From assembly GCA_020543525.1 (NCBI GenBank), contig JAHYIO010000001.1, positions 4,340,001-4,404,000 on the forward strand: a stretch of DNA of 64,000 nt, read 5' to 3'. Below, one piece after another: positions 1 to 10,789 of the stretch. Within the stretch, counting starts at the first letter, position 1, and every line of letters begins with the position of its first letter. The notes beneath the pieces were generated by a model. That model was not told the DNA's origin. It saw only the letters and a program-made list of their open reading frames with translations, and did not search any database. This DNA comes from Coriolopsis trogii (lineage: Eukaryota > Basidiomycota > Agaricomycetes > Polyporales > Polyporaceae). A program made the translations under genes and the position numbers.

Positions 1-447
1 ACGTCGAGTGTCAACCATTCGTTGTCGCTATCATGTAACCCTGCGGACCAGGGATCACTTCCAGGACATGTCCGCCTTGGCTGGCACCAGTAGCCTATGC
101 GTGGGACTCGCCTGTAAGCGCAGCGTCTGTCATGAACGTCCGCCATCTACATATGTAGACACTGTGACGCTAACAATGAGGCTCGCGATGAATGGCGAAG
201 ACGGCTGCGCCTCCAGAGTGGCGATCTGTGTTGGACCTTCTCGGACGGCAGAGGCGATATTGCGATTCGTACCATTCGTCGACGTGCCCTGCAACCAAGT
301 TGCATTGTTCGCCAAAAAATGCGACGGGGAGCACCAAGTAGTACAGAAAAACTACATGCGACTTCTTTTGACTCTTGCTGCTTTGCTTGCCGTCTGAACG
401 TCTCTCTGTAACGCCCATACTCAAGCAAGGCTAGGGAGGTCATGCAA
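1..447. other. Left-edge non-coding stretch
   Basis: I see no coding exon, RNA gene or repeat that I can support here. It lies downstream of the RidA gene, so part of it is probably that gene's 3' UTR. Short open frames exist on both strands but have no recognisable protein features. Confidence 0.4.
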
Positions 448-1323
448 TCAGTAATCAGCTCCTGCCGTCAGAGTGCTCAGCGTACGAGACGTCACTGACC
501 TCACGATCGATTCAATCTCGAACAACGCGTCCAAGGGGAGCCGCGCGACTTGCACAGCCGATCGCGCGGGCTTGTGGTCTCCAAAGAATTCTGAGTAGAT
601 CGCGTTCACGGCCTTGAAGTCGTCCATGTTGGCCAAGAACACCTGCAAGACATACGCATGCGTTCAGTATCCCCCCTTGAACAGTCATTGGGACACCCGT
701 TGTCTCTTCGTCAACACATCATGTGTCCACGCCAGCGACCCGAGAAAGACGTAGACTCAAAGGAGGACGTTGAGGTGTATAGGCTGAGAACGGCACGCAC
801 CGTGGTCTTCACGACCTTCCCGATCTCGCTCCCTCCGGCCTCGATAACCGCTTTCATGTTGATCAACGCCTGCTTCGCCTGCGCCTCAACACCGCCCTCG
901 ACCTGAAAAGCAAAGCAAAGCAAAGGCGGGCCGCGGTCCGTCAGCATGGATGCCTTGCCTATACGGGTGTATGCGCACCATCTTCCCGGTGGACGGATCG
1001 AGGCCGAGAGAGCCAGAGGCGAAGAGCAGGTCCCCGACGCGTACGGCCTGGGCGTACGGGCCTACGGCCGCGGGCGCATCTGGGAGGAACGTGTTGGCGG
1101 ATGCCCGCTGTATATTATGCGGCAATCATGACTTACTGGAGGTGTTGACGATCGAGAGGGATGCGTGCGTCTTGGTGGTCATCGTGCGTGCGTTGCGCGG
1201 GAGCTCGACTTGGTTGCGCTGTGAGACGACAGATGGGAGGGTTGTCCGGAGGGCTGCGGGGGCGTAGAGGGGGGTGAGGGAACGAGGGAGAGAGAGAAGG
1301 CGACGGGAAGGCAGCATAGGCAT
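448..1323 (-). CDS. RidA (YjgF/YER057c/UK114) family imine deaminase
   Basis: RidA proteins hydrolyse reactive enamine/imine intermediates such as 2-aminoacrylate. Four exons can be joined on the minus strand, at roughly 1323-1140, 1105-968, 903-800 and 642-448. Exon 1 starts [16 protein letters not shown] and is rich in Arg and Ser with no acidic residues at its start, as in a mitochondrial presequence. Exon 2 carries the family signature [20 protein letters not shown]. Exon 3 has [18 protein letters not shown], and exon 4 has the conserved end [20 protein letters not shown], whose Arg belongs to the substrate-binding pocket in the family. The extended N terminus suggests a mitochondrial (Mmf1-like) form. 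A second ATG lies two codons in, so the exact start is open. Family assignment is secure; exon ends are approximate. Confidence 0.88.
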
Positions 1324-1558
1324 TCCGAGTCAGTCCCACAGTCCTGCAAATACTTATAGCAGCTGCAACCCGTCGAAAGAGAAACACGTCGATATGTATT
1401 ACGTCATTAGTAAATGGTCGCTTCGCTTCAAATTGGTATGCGATGCGCAAGAACGTGTGCGCTTACGAGCCAAGTTAACCCACACCACTGTACAAGTCTA
1501 CCATGAAGCAAGTATAGATACAGTCATGTATCTCCCAGTAGATGCGATGCATATGCCG

Positions 1559-3340
1559 CTAGACCCCGATCCCACTCGCCCATTCCTTCACCTCGATTTT
1601 GTCCCCCACGCGTACAACACCCTCCCCCCCGACGACGGCGTTGCATCCAAAGCACGGCTTGCTCATCCGTGCGGGATCCTTATTACGCCTGAACTTCAGC
1701 AGCACCTTGTACGGTACTGCCGCGTCGCGCTGGCCCGTCGTGGGGTCTACATTCGGTAACTACACGCAAGACATCAGTCTACCAGCAGCTCCAACAAACA
1801 CAAGGCGAGGACGGAAACTCACGAGGCATCGCGTGCACTTGGACACGAGCGTGAACGTACGCGACTCGTCTGTGCTGTCGTTCAAATCTTCCGGACAAAC
1901 CACGATCTGCCGCCACATGTCCTCTCCAAATGGTACACCGGAGCCCTTCAAGACGATATTCGGCCTGAACCTGTTCTCGCGCGAGTCAATTACAGATGCA
2001 AGACATCAAAAACGAAAGCGCGCACCTCTCAATCGTCACTTTTCCGCCCTTCCACTTCTCGCGGTCAATCCCTCCAATGCGATTCTCTTGACTGTCATCC
2101 GAGGCATACGCGCTGACTACACGCCCAACTTCCTCCAAGCTCTCCTCGCTGGCGACGAGAAAAGGGAAGCCGTCCTGGAACACTGCTGACGCCTTCAGGT
2201 CGGGAAACGCGTGCGTCGTGGGGCATTCGCGCACTTTCGGACCTTTCATCGCAAGATGCACCGGCCGTCCGAAGTAGGCTGAGAGGATTTCGGAAGGGGT
2301 ACGGCTGCCAGGGTCCAATGAGGCACACACAAGCCCCTGAACGCGGTGTACTTTGAACATCATGCAATCGTCGACTCTGTGAAGAAATTATGAGTTTGTG
2401 TTGGAGAAGAGAAAAACGAACGTACATACACAGGCCATGTTGCCGTGACTTCTGGTGTAGGCTCAAGGGGCACGGAGAACTCTTCGCAGCCGGATTCTGC
2501 CGGAAATGACACGATCAATCTCCCTCCGTGAGGAGAAGCTGGGTCCTTCTCTATCCGAGGAGAGATGAGAACCATCTAATTCCACGTATGAGTATGAGAC
2601 GCGAGGCTTGCAACGCGAGAACCTCCTACTCTTGGGAACTCTCTAGCAGTAATGATTGTGTGCGTGTCGGCTTCTATGATGCACCATCTTCTATCATTCT
2701 GTTTATAGATATGATGCGAGTGAGCAGGAGGTCTAGCTTGGAGCAATCCAGTAGGCCACAAACGAGCGGTTTGGCTGATATATGTGCCCCTAACAAAGTA
2801 TGAGAAGATAATCACACACCTCTAAGCCTTCAGGCGTATAGCGTGCCTCTTGCACAGACGTCCCACGACAGCTCTATACTCACGCCAAACCGTCAGTGAG
2901 AGCGAACGCCCCATTTGCGAGCTACACACCTTGATGGGGTGGACGAGGATCTTAGACACCCTCACATCTCCGACCTCGAACGGCACATCCATTTCACGCT
3001 CCATCGCATACCCATTCACCACTCCACTCTCATAGGCCTTCAAGTCGTCCTGGAGCTGCTCCGGAGGGCACACCCCGCTCCCATCCGGGCGGACTCCTAA
3101 CTTGGCCTTGCCTCCCCTCACCCCTGGCAGCTTCCTCAACGCATTCCATAGCAGTCCAGCGAGCGAAAGAGCGAGGAACGTGAGGGACCAGAGGCGAGTC
3201 GATGCGGGTTGAGCGGACCAGTGATCAAGGCAGTCGTACAAGGAAAGTGCCATGGCCCAAAGCTGCTGTCCCGCGATGACCAGACCGGCGTCTATCCGGT
3301 CTCGACCCAAAATATATGCGGCGGGAGTTGCCGAAAGCAT
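1559..3340 (-). CDS. MOSC-domain protein, mARC-like molybdenum cofactor enzyme
   Basis: The N-terminal exon (3340-2880) begins MLSATPAAYILG and has a hydrophobic helix (LWSLTFLALSLAGLLWNAL), then the MOSC N-terminal barrel start VGDVRVSKILVHPIK. Later exons give SFPAESGCEEFSVPLEP and FKVHRVQGLVCASL, then the MOSC core: FQDGFPFLVASEESLEEV and a segment with LKGSGVPFGEDMWRQI. A CTRC motif is followed after an intron by NVDPTTGQRD and MSKPCFGCNAVV, and the protein ends EWASGIGV at the stop at 1559. The CxxC plus VDPTTG pattern is typical of mARC/YcbX proteins, where a Cys binds the molybdenum cofactor. These membrane-anchored proteins reduce N-hydroxylated compounds with a cytochrome b5 partner; the outer mitochondrial membrane is the known animal location, and is inferred here. 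The start may lie in an undetected upstream exon, because a possible acceptor (TTAG) precedes it. Confidence 0.85.
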
Positions 3341-3544
3341 ACTGAACGCCACGGCTAAGCGACTGTGTCAGCAATCCAGGGGGGGCTACGCTAGATCGGT
3401 GGACGAATAGGGGCAGATAAAGCCCCTCAATGGTAAGTCATATAACATGAAGATAGTCGTACAGGTACAGCTTTCCCCCCTATCATGGCCCTTTGTTACA
3501 GCCTTCCAACAAAGTTTCCCATAGTAAGCAAGGAGAAACTCTTC

Positions 3545-4739
3545 TCAAGCAGACTTTACAGCTACATCTCTCGGACCCTCTGAGCTATGGTCGCAGTGGT
3601 GGTCAAACCAGTGCAAGATTGACCGAGCACTCTCCTCCCTCGCCCACTCTGTAGCAACGTCCGTCAGTTCGTTCATGGGTGGCTGCTGAATGGCCGCTCG
3701 TATACAAAAGACGGTACTCACTCTGCACGGGTATGGTGGGGTCGGCGCGTAGAGCGAAGCCATGTTGGACGGTACTGAATACTTGGAAAAAGTACGTGGC
3801 TTTCTTAGCCACTAGGATGTCTTCAGCCCTTCGTCGCTTTTCCAACGGGAACGTATGATCAATTTCTGCAAGGCATGGAGTGTCAATCCGCCGATTCGGT
3901 GGAAGCGAGGGCCAGAGCGTACCGCTGCATGACAAAAGAAGCGGCTCTGCAGGGTTGGGCAATCAGTATTCCCTATACTCATCAGGATATGATGCCAACT
4001 TGCTTTGTATGTCCTCGAAGTGCGCCTCGTTGAGGAATGCAGGGTGTCCGAAGGCGCCTACGGTACACATGAGATTGAGATTGCACGTATGCACCTGCAC
4101 GCGAGTCTCTCACCGGCGAGTATCCAGTCCTTAGTCAAGTACTCCATGACGTAGGGCGCTCCAAAGCAGTAGCCTATGCCCACAATCAGACGGCTTGAGA
4201 ACTATGATATATCAGTATGCTTACCCACGCAAACATACTTCGTGTCGCTGCTGCCTACAATGAAATTGAGTCGATATTCAGACAAGGGGCTTCACAAGAA
4301 CGCACCAAAGTCCTGCTTGACGGCTTCAATCCAAGGGGGTATCAGTGTAGCTGCTCGCTCCTGCTTGACCTTCAGCCAAGCAGGAAAGTCAAACACCGCC
4401 GGGTCCCTGTTCGGATGCAATTGCATTGAATCCCCCTCAAAATAATCGAGACCGATCACAAGGTATCCTGTGTTCTTCAGGTGAGCAATACATCTCCGTG
4501 TGTTGCTATCGATAGTCACCATTGTCCGCCCAGTAGTCCATGATAAGCTGCGAATTCGTGTAGAGCGGGCCATAGACGTCCGCGAAGAACAGCACGATCC
4601 GCTTGTTGCTCCCGTCCGCGGGCCGGGTCACATAGGTCTCGACCCCAGCGACGACTTGGATCGTGCCGCGGATCTCGCCAAAGTGCTGGACTGTGCGACG
4701 GCAGCAATCGCCGGGGGGACCTGCGAGTGTAGCGGACAT
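3545..4739 (-). CDS. Dienelactone hydrolase family protein, copy 1
   Basis: Alpha/beta hydrolase of the dienelactone hydrolase type. The start MSATLAGPPGDCC is at 4739. Exon 1 runs to YWADNG, and exon 2 has YLVIGLDYFEGDSMQLHP. A later exon carries the nucleophile motif GYCFGAPYVMEYL (Cys in GxCxG), then AFGHPAFLNEAHF. The final part has IDHTFPLEKRRRAEDIL and STVQHGFALRAD, which supplies the His. It ends WAREESARSILHWFDHHC plus a short tail, with the stop at 3545. Cys, Asp and His of the triad therefore all appear present. The substrate is unknown; the Cys nucleophile is typical of this family. It is a close paralogue of the gene at 11220-12322 (same first 13 residues). The small exons between 4300 and 3850 are placed by eye. 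Confidence 0.87.
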
Positions 4740-5618
4740 GGTTGAGGTGCCGGTTGTGGTATTGGGTGCGAGGAGCTGTCGGACTCTCGAGCCGCATGGA
4801 CGGTCCAGCATATAAGCAGATGACTAGTAGATGGGAATGTGTGTGAGTAACGTTTTGGGGCCTTGGAAATAATAGACTCGGTGCATGAGAGTGGATCTAT
4901 CAGCTGGCGTGTGCAACGTCCCGAATTGAAAACATATAAACTCGGGTCACCTGGACTTTGAGAGGACTTGCCTGAATTGTTACGGAGAGGATTTGTGACA
5001 TCTGGCATAGACGTATATGGTTGCATTCAAGATCGTTGAATACACTGCACATGTCCAAGGGCGGCTCAAGCGCACGATGTGTAGGCTCTGACCATTTGGT
5101 GGTTGAGCTGCCACGTCCGACTGAGAAAAGAAACCGATGATGCAATGCCGTCACACAAGAATGCAGAAAGCGATGAGAGATGTTCGGCAGAAGTCCCCTA
5201 TAAATACCTGAGAGTAACCGATGATTGGAGAGGTCGGACATCGAACGTTGCTCAGGGCGACATTGAATGGGTGGCTGCTAGTTTGCCGGGAACCAGCGTC
5301 CATTGCACGGAAGTCGGCTTGCAGCATGACCTTCTTCTTATGTAGCTACTCTATGGTTTCGAGGGCTCCAGGGGCGGTCATGCGCGTTCCAGGTCCTTTC
5401 TTGACGTGTGTGAGGTTGCGACCAGTGCAAAAAGACAGGATGGGCTGACAGTGACGGACCAGTGGGAGGAGGCGGGTCAAGTCGGGCACACACGATCACG
5501 TGTCCGCATTCGTTCAATCATTGACCTTCGCTTACACTCGTAGACGCGTATTTCAGCTCTCTTACCACCGCCCTCTGCAGCACTCGCCACCTGGCACTTC
5601 CCCCCTCCCCTTCTCCCC
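4740..5618. promoter_or_regulatory. Divergent intergenic region
   Basis: Shared upstream region of dienelactone hydrolase 1 (minus) and the kinase-like gene (plus). On the minus strand an AT-rich TTATAT element at about 4809-4814 lies some 70 nt upstream of the hydrolase start and may serve as its core promoter. The 120 nt before the ATG at 5619 are pyrimidine-rich, as is usual for fungal leaders. No other gene is seen. Confidence 0.45.
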
Positions 5619-6639
5619 ATGGAGCGTTCGGCTTCTCTGCTCCTCATGGCCCCCGCCTGCCTCGACGGGTCTTTTCCTGGCCCCGAGGGTCTGTTCGACT
5701 TCACCAACGTCGACTCTTTCCAGGCGGTTCACGTTCGGGCCGAGGACAGCGCCCAGTACTCCGTGGACGTCTCGCAACTCCTGCACGACGGTCCTTCCAC
5801 GCGGGTCTGTAAGGGCACCCTCTCGGTGGACGGACAAAGGTGTTCCGAAGTCGTCTGTAAGCTCGCGCATGGTTCCCAACAGATAGCGCGACTCCGGACA
5901 GAGGCCGACCTGTACCGAACCAAGCTAGCGCCTTTGCAAGGCCGCTATGTCCCCACGTTCTTCGGACTCTTTGAGGGAGAGGCGCAGGAGGGCGAGACAG
6001 CGTGTCTAGTGCTGTCGTATGAGGGCGAGCAGATGCAGCAGTCGCTCTACATTGCTAGCATCGACTTCCGGTGAGTTGCTGCTGCAGTCAATCATCCGAG
6101 TTACCCGCATACGACCATGTGTGTTTCTTTTATCAAGGAAAAAGGTCATCGACGCTCTGCTCGCCATTCACCAAGCCGGAGTACACCACGGTGACGTCAA
6201 CGAAGGCAGCATCGTCCTGCGGAACGACAACGTCCCGATCATCGTTGGCTTCGGCGGGGCCGAAGAGCACGACTGTCACCTCGGAATCGAAATTCGTTTC
6301 TACGACCCCCAGCCGCATAACGAGGCCGTCGAGTGCGAAGAGCTGTATTGGGCGTGTGTTATTGCCGCAGTCTGGCTACCCGGTGTGTGATTTGATTCTT
6401 CCAACACTAGCCCGGCTTCATGGATTTCCTCTGCAGCTACGGTGGACTTCCTCAATTCTCCTGTGCCCATCCAATGGGCTCTGGACGGCTCCGAGTCGCT
6501 CGTGGCTCATGCTCCCAAGGGAACCGATCCCGACCTGGCGCGCATGCATGCCGAGCTGACCCGCGAAGACCTACTGGAGTGGTTCGAGGAGCGCGAGCTG
6601 TACGACGGTGCACCGCTTCCAGTCAAGATCTTAGACTGA
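5619..6639 (+). CDS. Protein kinase-like fold protein, probably catalytically degenerate
   Basis: Three exons: 5619 to about 6071, about 6138-6383, and about 6440-6639. The first starts MERSASLLLMAPACLDGSF. It has CKGTLSVDGQRCSEVVCKLA, where the Lys matches the ATP-anchoring position of kinase-like N lobes, followed by LRTEADLYRTKLAPLQGRYVP, then CLVLSYEGE as a hinge. The second exon carries the catalytic-loop equivalent AGVHHGDVNEGSIVL and then NVPIIVGFGGAEEHDC. Fungal kinase-like proteins related to aminoglycoside phosphotransferases usually have HGD, a downstream Asn, and IIDF. Here the HGD is present, but the Asn position is Ser and the metal-binding Asp of IIDF appears to be Gly. The protein is about 300 residues, near the usual size. 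The role is unknown and activity is doubtful. Confidence 0.75.
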
Positions 6640-7410
6640 GCGTCAGCTGTCGACGCTCACTGTCATTGTCGCAACTGGCTTCGCCTCCCTGTCAGGGAAC
6701 TGCGCTCGGTGCGCCGCAGTCCTTGCCCTTGTTCAATTCTGACCGTTCTCGCGCTGCTTCTCTTCTTGACATTTGGTCGCTTTCTATCGTCGCTCCTTCT
6801 GACTGCTGTTGTTGCTCGTCTGTTTGTCCCTCTGTTTTGTGTTTGTGCATGAAAAGTAGTGTACAGTGTAATGCCGGCACCCGGTCAGGTGTGTAGCACC
6901 CCGCTCATTTGTACAGAACTCTTCTGTTGTACTTTGCCGACTGTGCCGAGTACCAGGAGCTCTCTTAATCGATTCACGCCTGGGCGCGTGGTCGCCCCGA
7001 GTTGCTCGTATGGGATGCTGACCCATGAAAGTGTCAAGTAGACGTTCTGTCAGACTAGGTGTTTCCTTCAGATATCCTGTGGCCTCGCTAGGTTCTCGTT
7101 TTGCGGTGATTTTCCACGAGCGCTTATATTACTCGATTCGTCTGCTATGATGTTGACACCCCTTGCAGGCGCAATATCTCCCTGAATCTAAAATTCGACG
7201 GGATCAAGGTTACAGAGGTGCGGGCAAGGCAGGTTATTGTTACTAGCACATTTAACCGCAATTCTCTGTGCGCCGTCTTTGCATCTTCTGCCCTTGATGC
7301 ATCTATCCGAACACTGTTACCGTTGCGGCGATTGAAGAGGGTCTCGGTCATTCTCTCATATAGCGGGCTACATCAGCAAAGTCCAAACATTAAGCGTAAT
7401 TAGCTATGCC
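6640..7410. other. Intergenic stretch downstream of the kinase-like gene
   Basis: About 770 nt with no supported gene. It is T-rich after the stop (TGTTGTTGCTCGTC and similar), consistent with a 3' UTR. Short open frames on both strands show no protein features I recognise. Confidence 0.4.
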
Positions 7411-7672
7411 TCATACAGTACGCAAGATTAGATACACACCCTTGTTTCGTGCTGCTGCATCTGACCCTGCAACACCCCCCGTTCTATCCGGTACCAAGCA
7501 ACAATATAAAGAAGGCAGACATGTTTGACTCGTTGGTGTGACGTAGCCAATGTCTCCTTCACGCTTGTGGGAGCTGTCATCGCTGTGCTTCGAGGCGAGC
7601 TTGACGAACTTCTCGGAGGACCGCCGTTGATCTCGGCAGTGTATCCCTGCAAGATCTCTCTCAAATCTCTTT
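7411..7672 (-). pseudogene. Inverted partial pseudogene of PIN1-type prolyl isomerase
   Basis: Read on the minus strand, this stretch copies the 3' half of the PIN1 gene that starts at 7924 on the other strand. It matches exon 3 (GAGATCTTGCAGGGATAC against GAGATCCTGAAGGGATAC), including the GYxAEINGxP block and the KHSDxSSH block. At the INGGP position there is an extra base that shifts the frame. The match resumes at the intron 3 acceptor and exon 4 start (GTGTTGCAGGGTCAGATGCAG). About 70 nt of exon 4 are then missing before the end of the gene is matched again (ATCTTGCGTAC). A retained intron boundary means a DNA-level duplication rather than a retrocopy. No ATG, WW domain or intact frame remains. 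Confidence 0.82.
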
Positions 7673-7923
7673 TACACCTATGCATGCATGCTTACGGTGT
7701 CAAGAAAGAGGGTGGATCAAGCAAGATGTGGTAGAGAAGAGCATCCGTGCATGGAGAGAGGAGGAAGACGGGTCGGCTTGCGAGCGCTTAGATTACTTGA
7801 ATCGTCTGTGCTAAGCATTCCCGATGACGACGTTGATCTCGATCAACCACCACCACCACACACTCTGAGTCTCAGATTTCTTTTGGCCCGTCCAACGTCT
7901 CTATCGTATAGAAGTCTCTCAAA

Positions 7924-8704
7924 ATGGTACGTGGTGCACGTTGAGCCTGTGACCAGACTAGACTGAATTCCCTTCACTGCAGTCTACTTGGGAAGTCCGT
8001 CTGTCGAGCTCGCGCGGGGTACCGTACTTCTTCAACACCGAGACCCGGGAGTCGATGTGGGAGGCACCCCCGGGGCTCACTCAAGACCAGGTTGCCGCTC
8101 TCCCTGGCGCGAAGCAGCATCTGTTCGAAGGTGGGGGCACCCGTCCTGCCCAGGTACGCGCGAGCCATCTGCTTGTGAAGCATCAAGAGAGCAGGAGGCC
8201 GAGCAGTTGGAAAGAGGTGCGTTTTGATCCTTGGCTTCTCCCTCCTCCCATGCTTCCCCGTTCACATCCATACTCCTGCTCCTGTCCCATCGCTATGATA
8301 CGCCTCCAACGGCCGCTGACTTGGAGGTACGCCCACTTCCCGACAGGCGAAGATCACGCGCTCGAAGGAGGAGGCGATCGAGATCCTGAAGGGATACGCA
8401 GCGGAGATCAACGGCTCGCCCGAGAAGTTCGCCGAGCTCGCGTCCAAGCACAGCGACTGCAGCTCGCACGCCCAAGGAGGCGACCTTGGGTACTTCAAGC
8501 CGGTGCGTCTCTCCTCTTCATCAGAGCACCCGTCGCTCTGTCTTTCTATTATCGCTCGCTTTGCTGTGGGTGTTTACGCGGCTCGTGTTGCAGGGTCAGA
8601 TGCAGAAGCCGTTCGAGGACGCGACTTACGCTCTCAGGGTCGGTGAAATCAGCGACGTGATCAGCACGGACAGCGGAGTGCATCTCATCTTGCGTACGGC
8701 CTGA
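7924..8704 (+). CDS. ESS1: PIN1/Ess1 parvulin-type peptidyl-prolyl isomerase
   Basis: Isomerises phospho-Ser/Thr-Pro bonds; in yeast it acts on the RNA polymerase II CTD. Four exons join in frame: 7924-7926 (the ATG alone), 7983-8216, 8347-8502 and 8594-8704, giving 167 residues, the usual size. The WW domain is near residues 4-34, from STWEVRLSS through [20 protein letters not shown]. The linker is short. The parvulin domain starts at [19 protein letters not shown] and includes the catalytic-region motifs [31 protein letters not shown] and [10 protein letters not shown]. All introns are GT-AG. A truncated inverted copy lies just upstream at 7411-7672. FCP1 at 60059-63521 also acts on the CTD, but the two genes are too far apart to suggest co-regulation. 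Confidence 0.93.
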
Positions 8705-9101
8705 GATACGGCTCGAGATGGTGCTGAGACAGAGGAGGGCAGAACCAGTGAAGCAATCCCACCAACAGTGTACAAGTGGCAGTGCGTGAATGTGTTGAAC
8801 TACGAAGATTCCGCTTGTCGGTCTTCGCGAAAAGTCATGTCTGACCATGTCCGAGCGTCATTGAACTGTCTTTCCCGATGGGCGCAAGATAAATATATGT
8901 GGGTGGGTCGCTCGCTTCTGTCAACTGGGCCTTGGACGATCCGATCCCCCGCGGGACGAAGTCGCGACGACCACGTGACGCTAACTGCAGGTACTTCATC
9001 GACCTCGCGCAAGTCTTTACTCCCGTCCTTGTCTCTCCTCCGCCTTCTTACCTTACGAAAGTCTAGCCATCCGAACACTGAAGTCTACCGACCCGACATG
9101 C
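8705..9101. other. Intergenic region between PIN1 and SWI5
   Basis: About 400 nt, holding the PIN1 3' end and the SWI5 promoter and leader. The stretch before the SWI5 start is pyrimidine-rich (CTCCCGTCCTTGTCTCTCC). No further gene is seen. Confidence 0.4.
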
Positions 9102-9627
9102 ATGCAAGAACGTCGGCAAAGGTCTGTCAGGAACCACCTCCGACCCCCAACCACCCTCGTGGACTTGTCCACTAGAACCGTCGCGGAGAGCACTCACCCA
9201 ACGAAACGCCAGGCGCAGCAAGCCCGCATAGACGCACTCCAAGCAGAGATCACGGAGCTCCAGAGGACTCTCGGGTGCGTGTGCTCACTTTGACTTCGCC
9301 CAACCGCGTCTTTAGTTTATGCTGCGCAACAGGGAAGACGAGAACGCGGAGGAGATCGTCTCGCGCCATATCAAGCTCCTGCACCGATACAACGAAGCGA
9401 AGGATGCAACACAGGTGCGCGTGCTCGCATATACCCAGCCCGTCGGCGCTCACTACTTTGTCTGCGGCACAGATCCTCATCGGCAAGGTGATTACGCCCC
9501 TTGGTGTGCGTTTGGTGGTCATGCTAACTGCCTATGTGACTATATGCGCACATCACAGCTGGCGGGATACAAGCAGACGACTATCAGGCAGCTGCATAAC
9601 GACTACGGGCTTACAGACGACGACTAG
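9102..9627 (+). CDS. SWI5: Swi5/Sae3-family recombination mediator subunit
   Basis: Swi5 pairs with Sfr1/Mei5 to help Rad51 and Dmc1 filaments in homologous recombination. Exon 1 ends with a coiled-coil-like stretch (QQARIDALQAEITELQRTL). Exon 2 gives MLRNREDENAEEIVSRHIK and LLHRYNEAKDATQ. A tiny exon encodes ILIGK (donor at GTGATTAC). The last exon gives LAGYKQTTIRQLHNDYGL, and the protein ends in an acidic tail. The combination of NEAKDATQ, ILIGKLA and the tail LHNDYGL is the family core. The first intron's donor is ambiguous: the best-looking GT at 9275 is out of phase, whereas the GT at 9279 keeps frame. The start ATG is tentative. Swi5 proteins are small, as here (about 120 residues). 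Confidence 0.83.
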
Positions 9628-10019
9628 GGTCTGTGTGGCCTGAATCCAACTGCCCGCGGTGCTCTGGGATTCTCTTAGGATTGAATCTCGATGCTGCCTA
9701 ATAATTGCTCCTTCAGGTTCCGAGGCGTTCTCACTGTGGACCATATCTTGGTCAGATTGGTGTGGTGCAGAGTGGGCGTAGCTTCACGGTAGATTACAGG
9801 AATTACAATTAAAAGATAAATGGGCACTGGATATACAACAGATGACACTACAACGTTCGAAATAACTATCCAGGGAGGATCAAGCGTCATTATGGTCCGT
9901 GAATAGTACAGGTCATGCTGCAGGGGAATACAGTGTGGACGCGAAGAGGAAACAAGAATGGAAGCTGCAGTGGGAAACTTGCTGGATTGAAATGTCGGCG
10001 CTCCTATTTTCCTTGGGTC
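9628..10019. other. Convergent 3' region of SWI5 and the MARVEL gene
   Basis: Both flanking genes end here (tail to tail), so the stretch should contain two 3' UTRs. AT-rich segments such as AATTAAAAGATAAAT near 9807 could serve in 3' end formation. Nothing else is seen. Confidence 0.4.
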
Positions 10020-10789
10020 TCACACGACGAGAGAGCCACGGTACCCATCACCGCGACGCGATGCAGATATACCGCGGAAGATGACGACCAAGAGCGCGAA
10101 GGTGACGAAGAGCCTGAGGGGGCTGTCAGTGGCACGAAATTGATATGACTCGAGATAAATAACGCACCAGACGACCCACGCAAACCCCTCGAGAGCATTA
10201 AGCTGCCCACAGTAGGTGAAGTGTTGGCTATCCGCGTTCGGTGAGGAAGACATTTCGCAGCGCAGGGAGAAGCGATGCGTACCTGCAGTTGAGCCCTCCT
10301 CCGAGTGCGGCGGTGATTGCCGCAGCTCCCGCGGTCCACAGGATCCAAGTGAGAAGCAGGCTTGGAGCGTCCGATCGTCAGCGGGTAGCCGGTACGTTCA
10401 AGAAGATGGTGTACTCACAATACAACATGACTGAGGACGCTGGTCATGATACCCCCGGTGGGGGAGTGGAGGAAGAGGGCGAAGAAGAAGAGGGAGAAGA
10501 ATATAGTCCAGCAAGAGTCGAAGAGGAGAAAGCGTGTGCGATCGCGCACTGACAGAGACAGATAGTCATGGCGGAGATTGTACCTGCTTGTGAGCCACGC
10601 TGAGATCGCGAGCTGCACGCCACAGTCAGTCCGCGTGCTGGCGATTCAGAAATAGTTAAGACGTACCTCAATTATGCTGAAGAAGATAATAAAGCCAAAG
10701 ACGACTGCATAGCAAATCGGCGAATGTGAGCCTACTTCTTGGAGTCCAAGCAGTATTCGAACACGTACTGGGGTGACCACGGCGTACAT
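10020..10789 (-). CDS. MARVEL-domain membrane protein
   Basis: Four-helix membrane protein of the MARVEL type, a large family in Agaricomycetes with unknown individual roles in membrane organisation. Helix 1 is AVVFGFIIFFSIIE. After an intron come LAISAWLTSRY and, in one exon, DRTRFLLFDSCWTIFFSLFF (helix 2). Helix 3 is TWILWTAGAAAITAALGGG. Next comes the family hallmark CGQLNALEGFAWVVW, and helix 4 is RLFVTFALLVVIFRGISASR, with the stop at 10020. The start used is MYAVVTPV at 10789. An in-frame ATG at 10972 would add a long Ser/Pro-rich extension with no family support, so I prefer the shorter form. The first intron, if any, is unclear. Confidence 0.8.
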
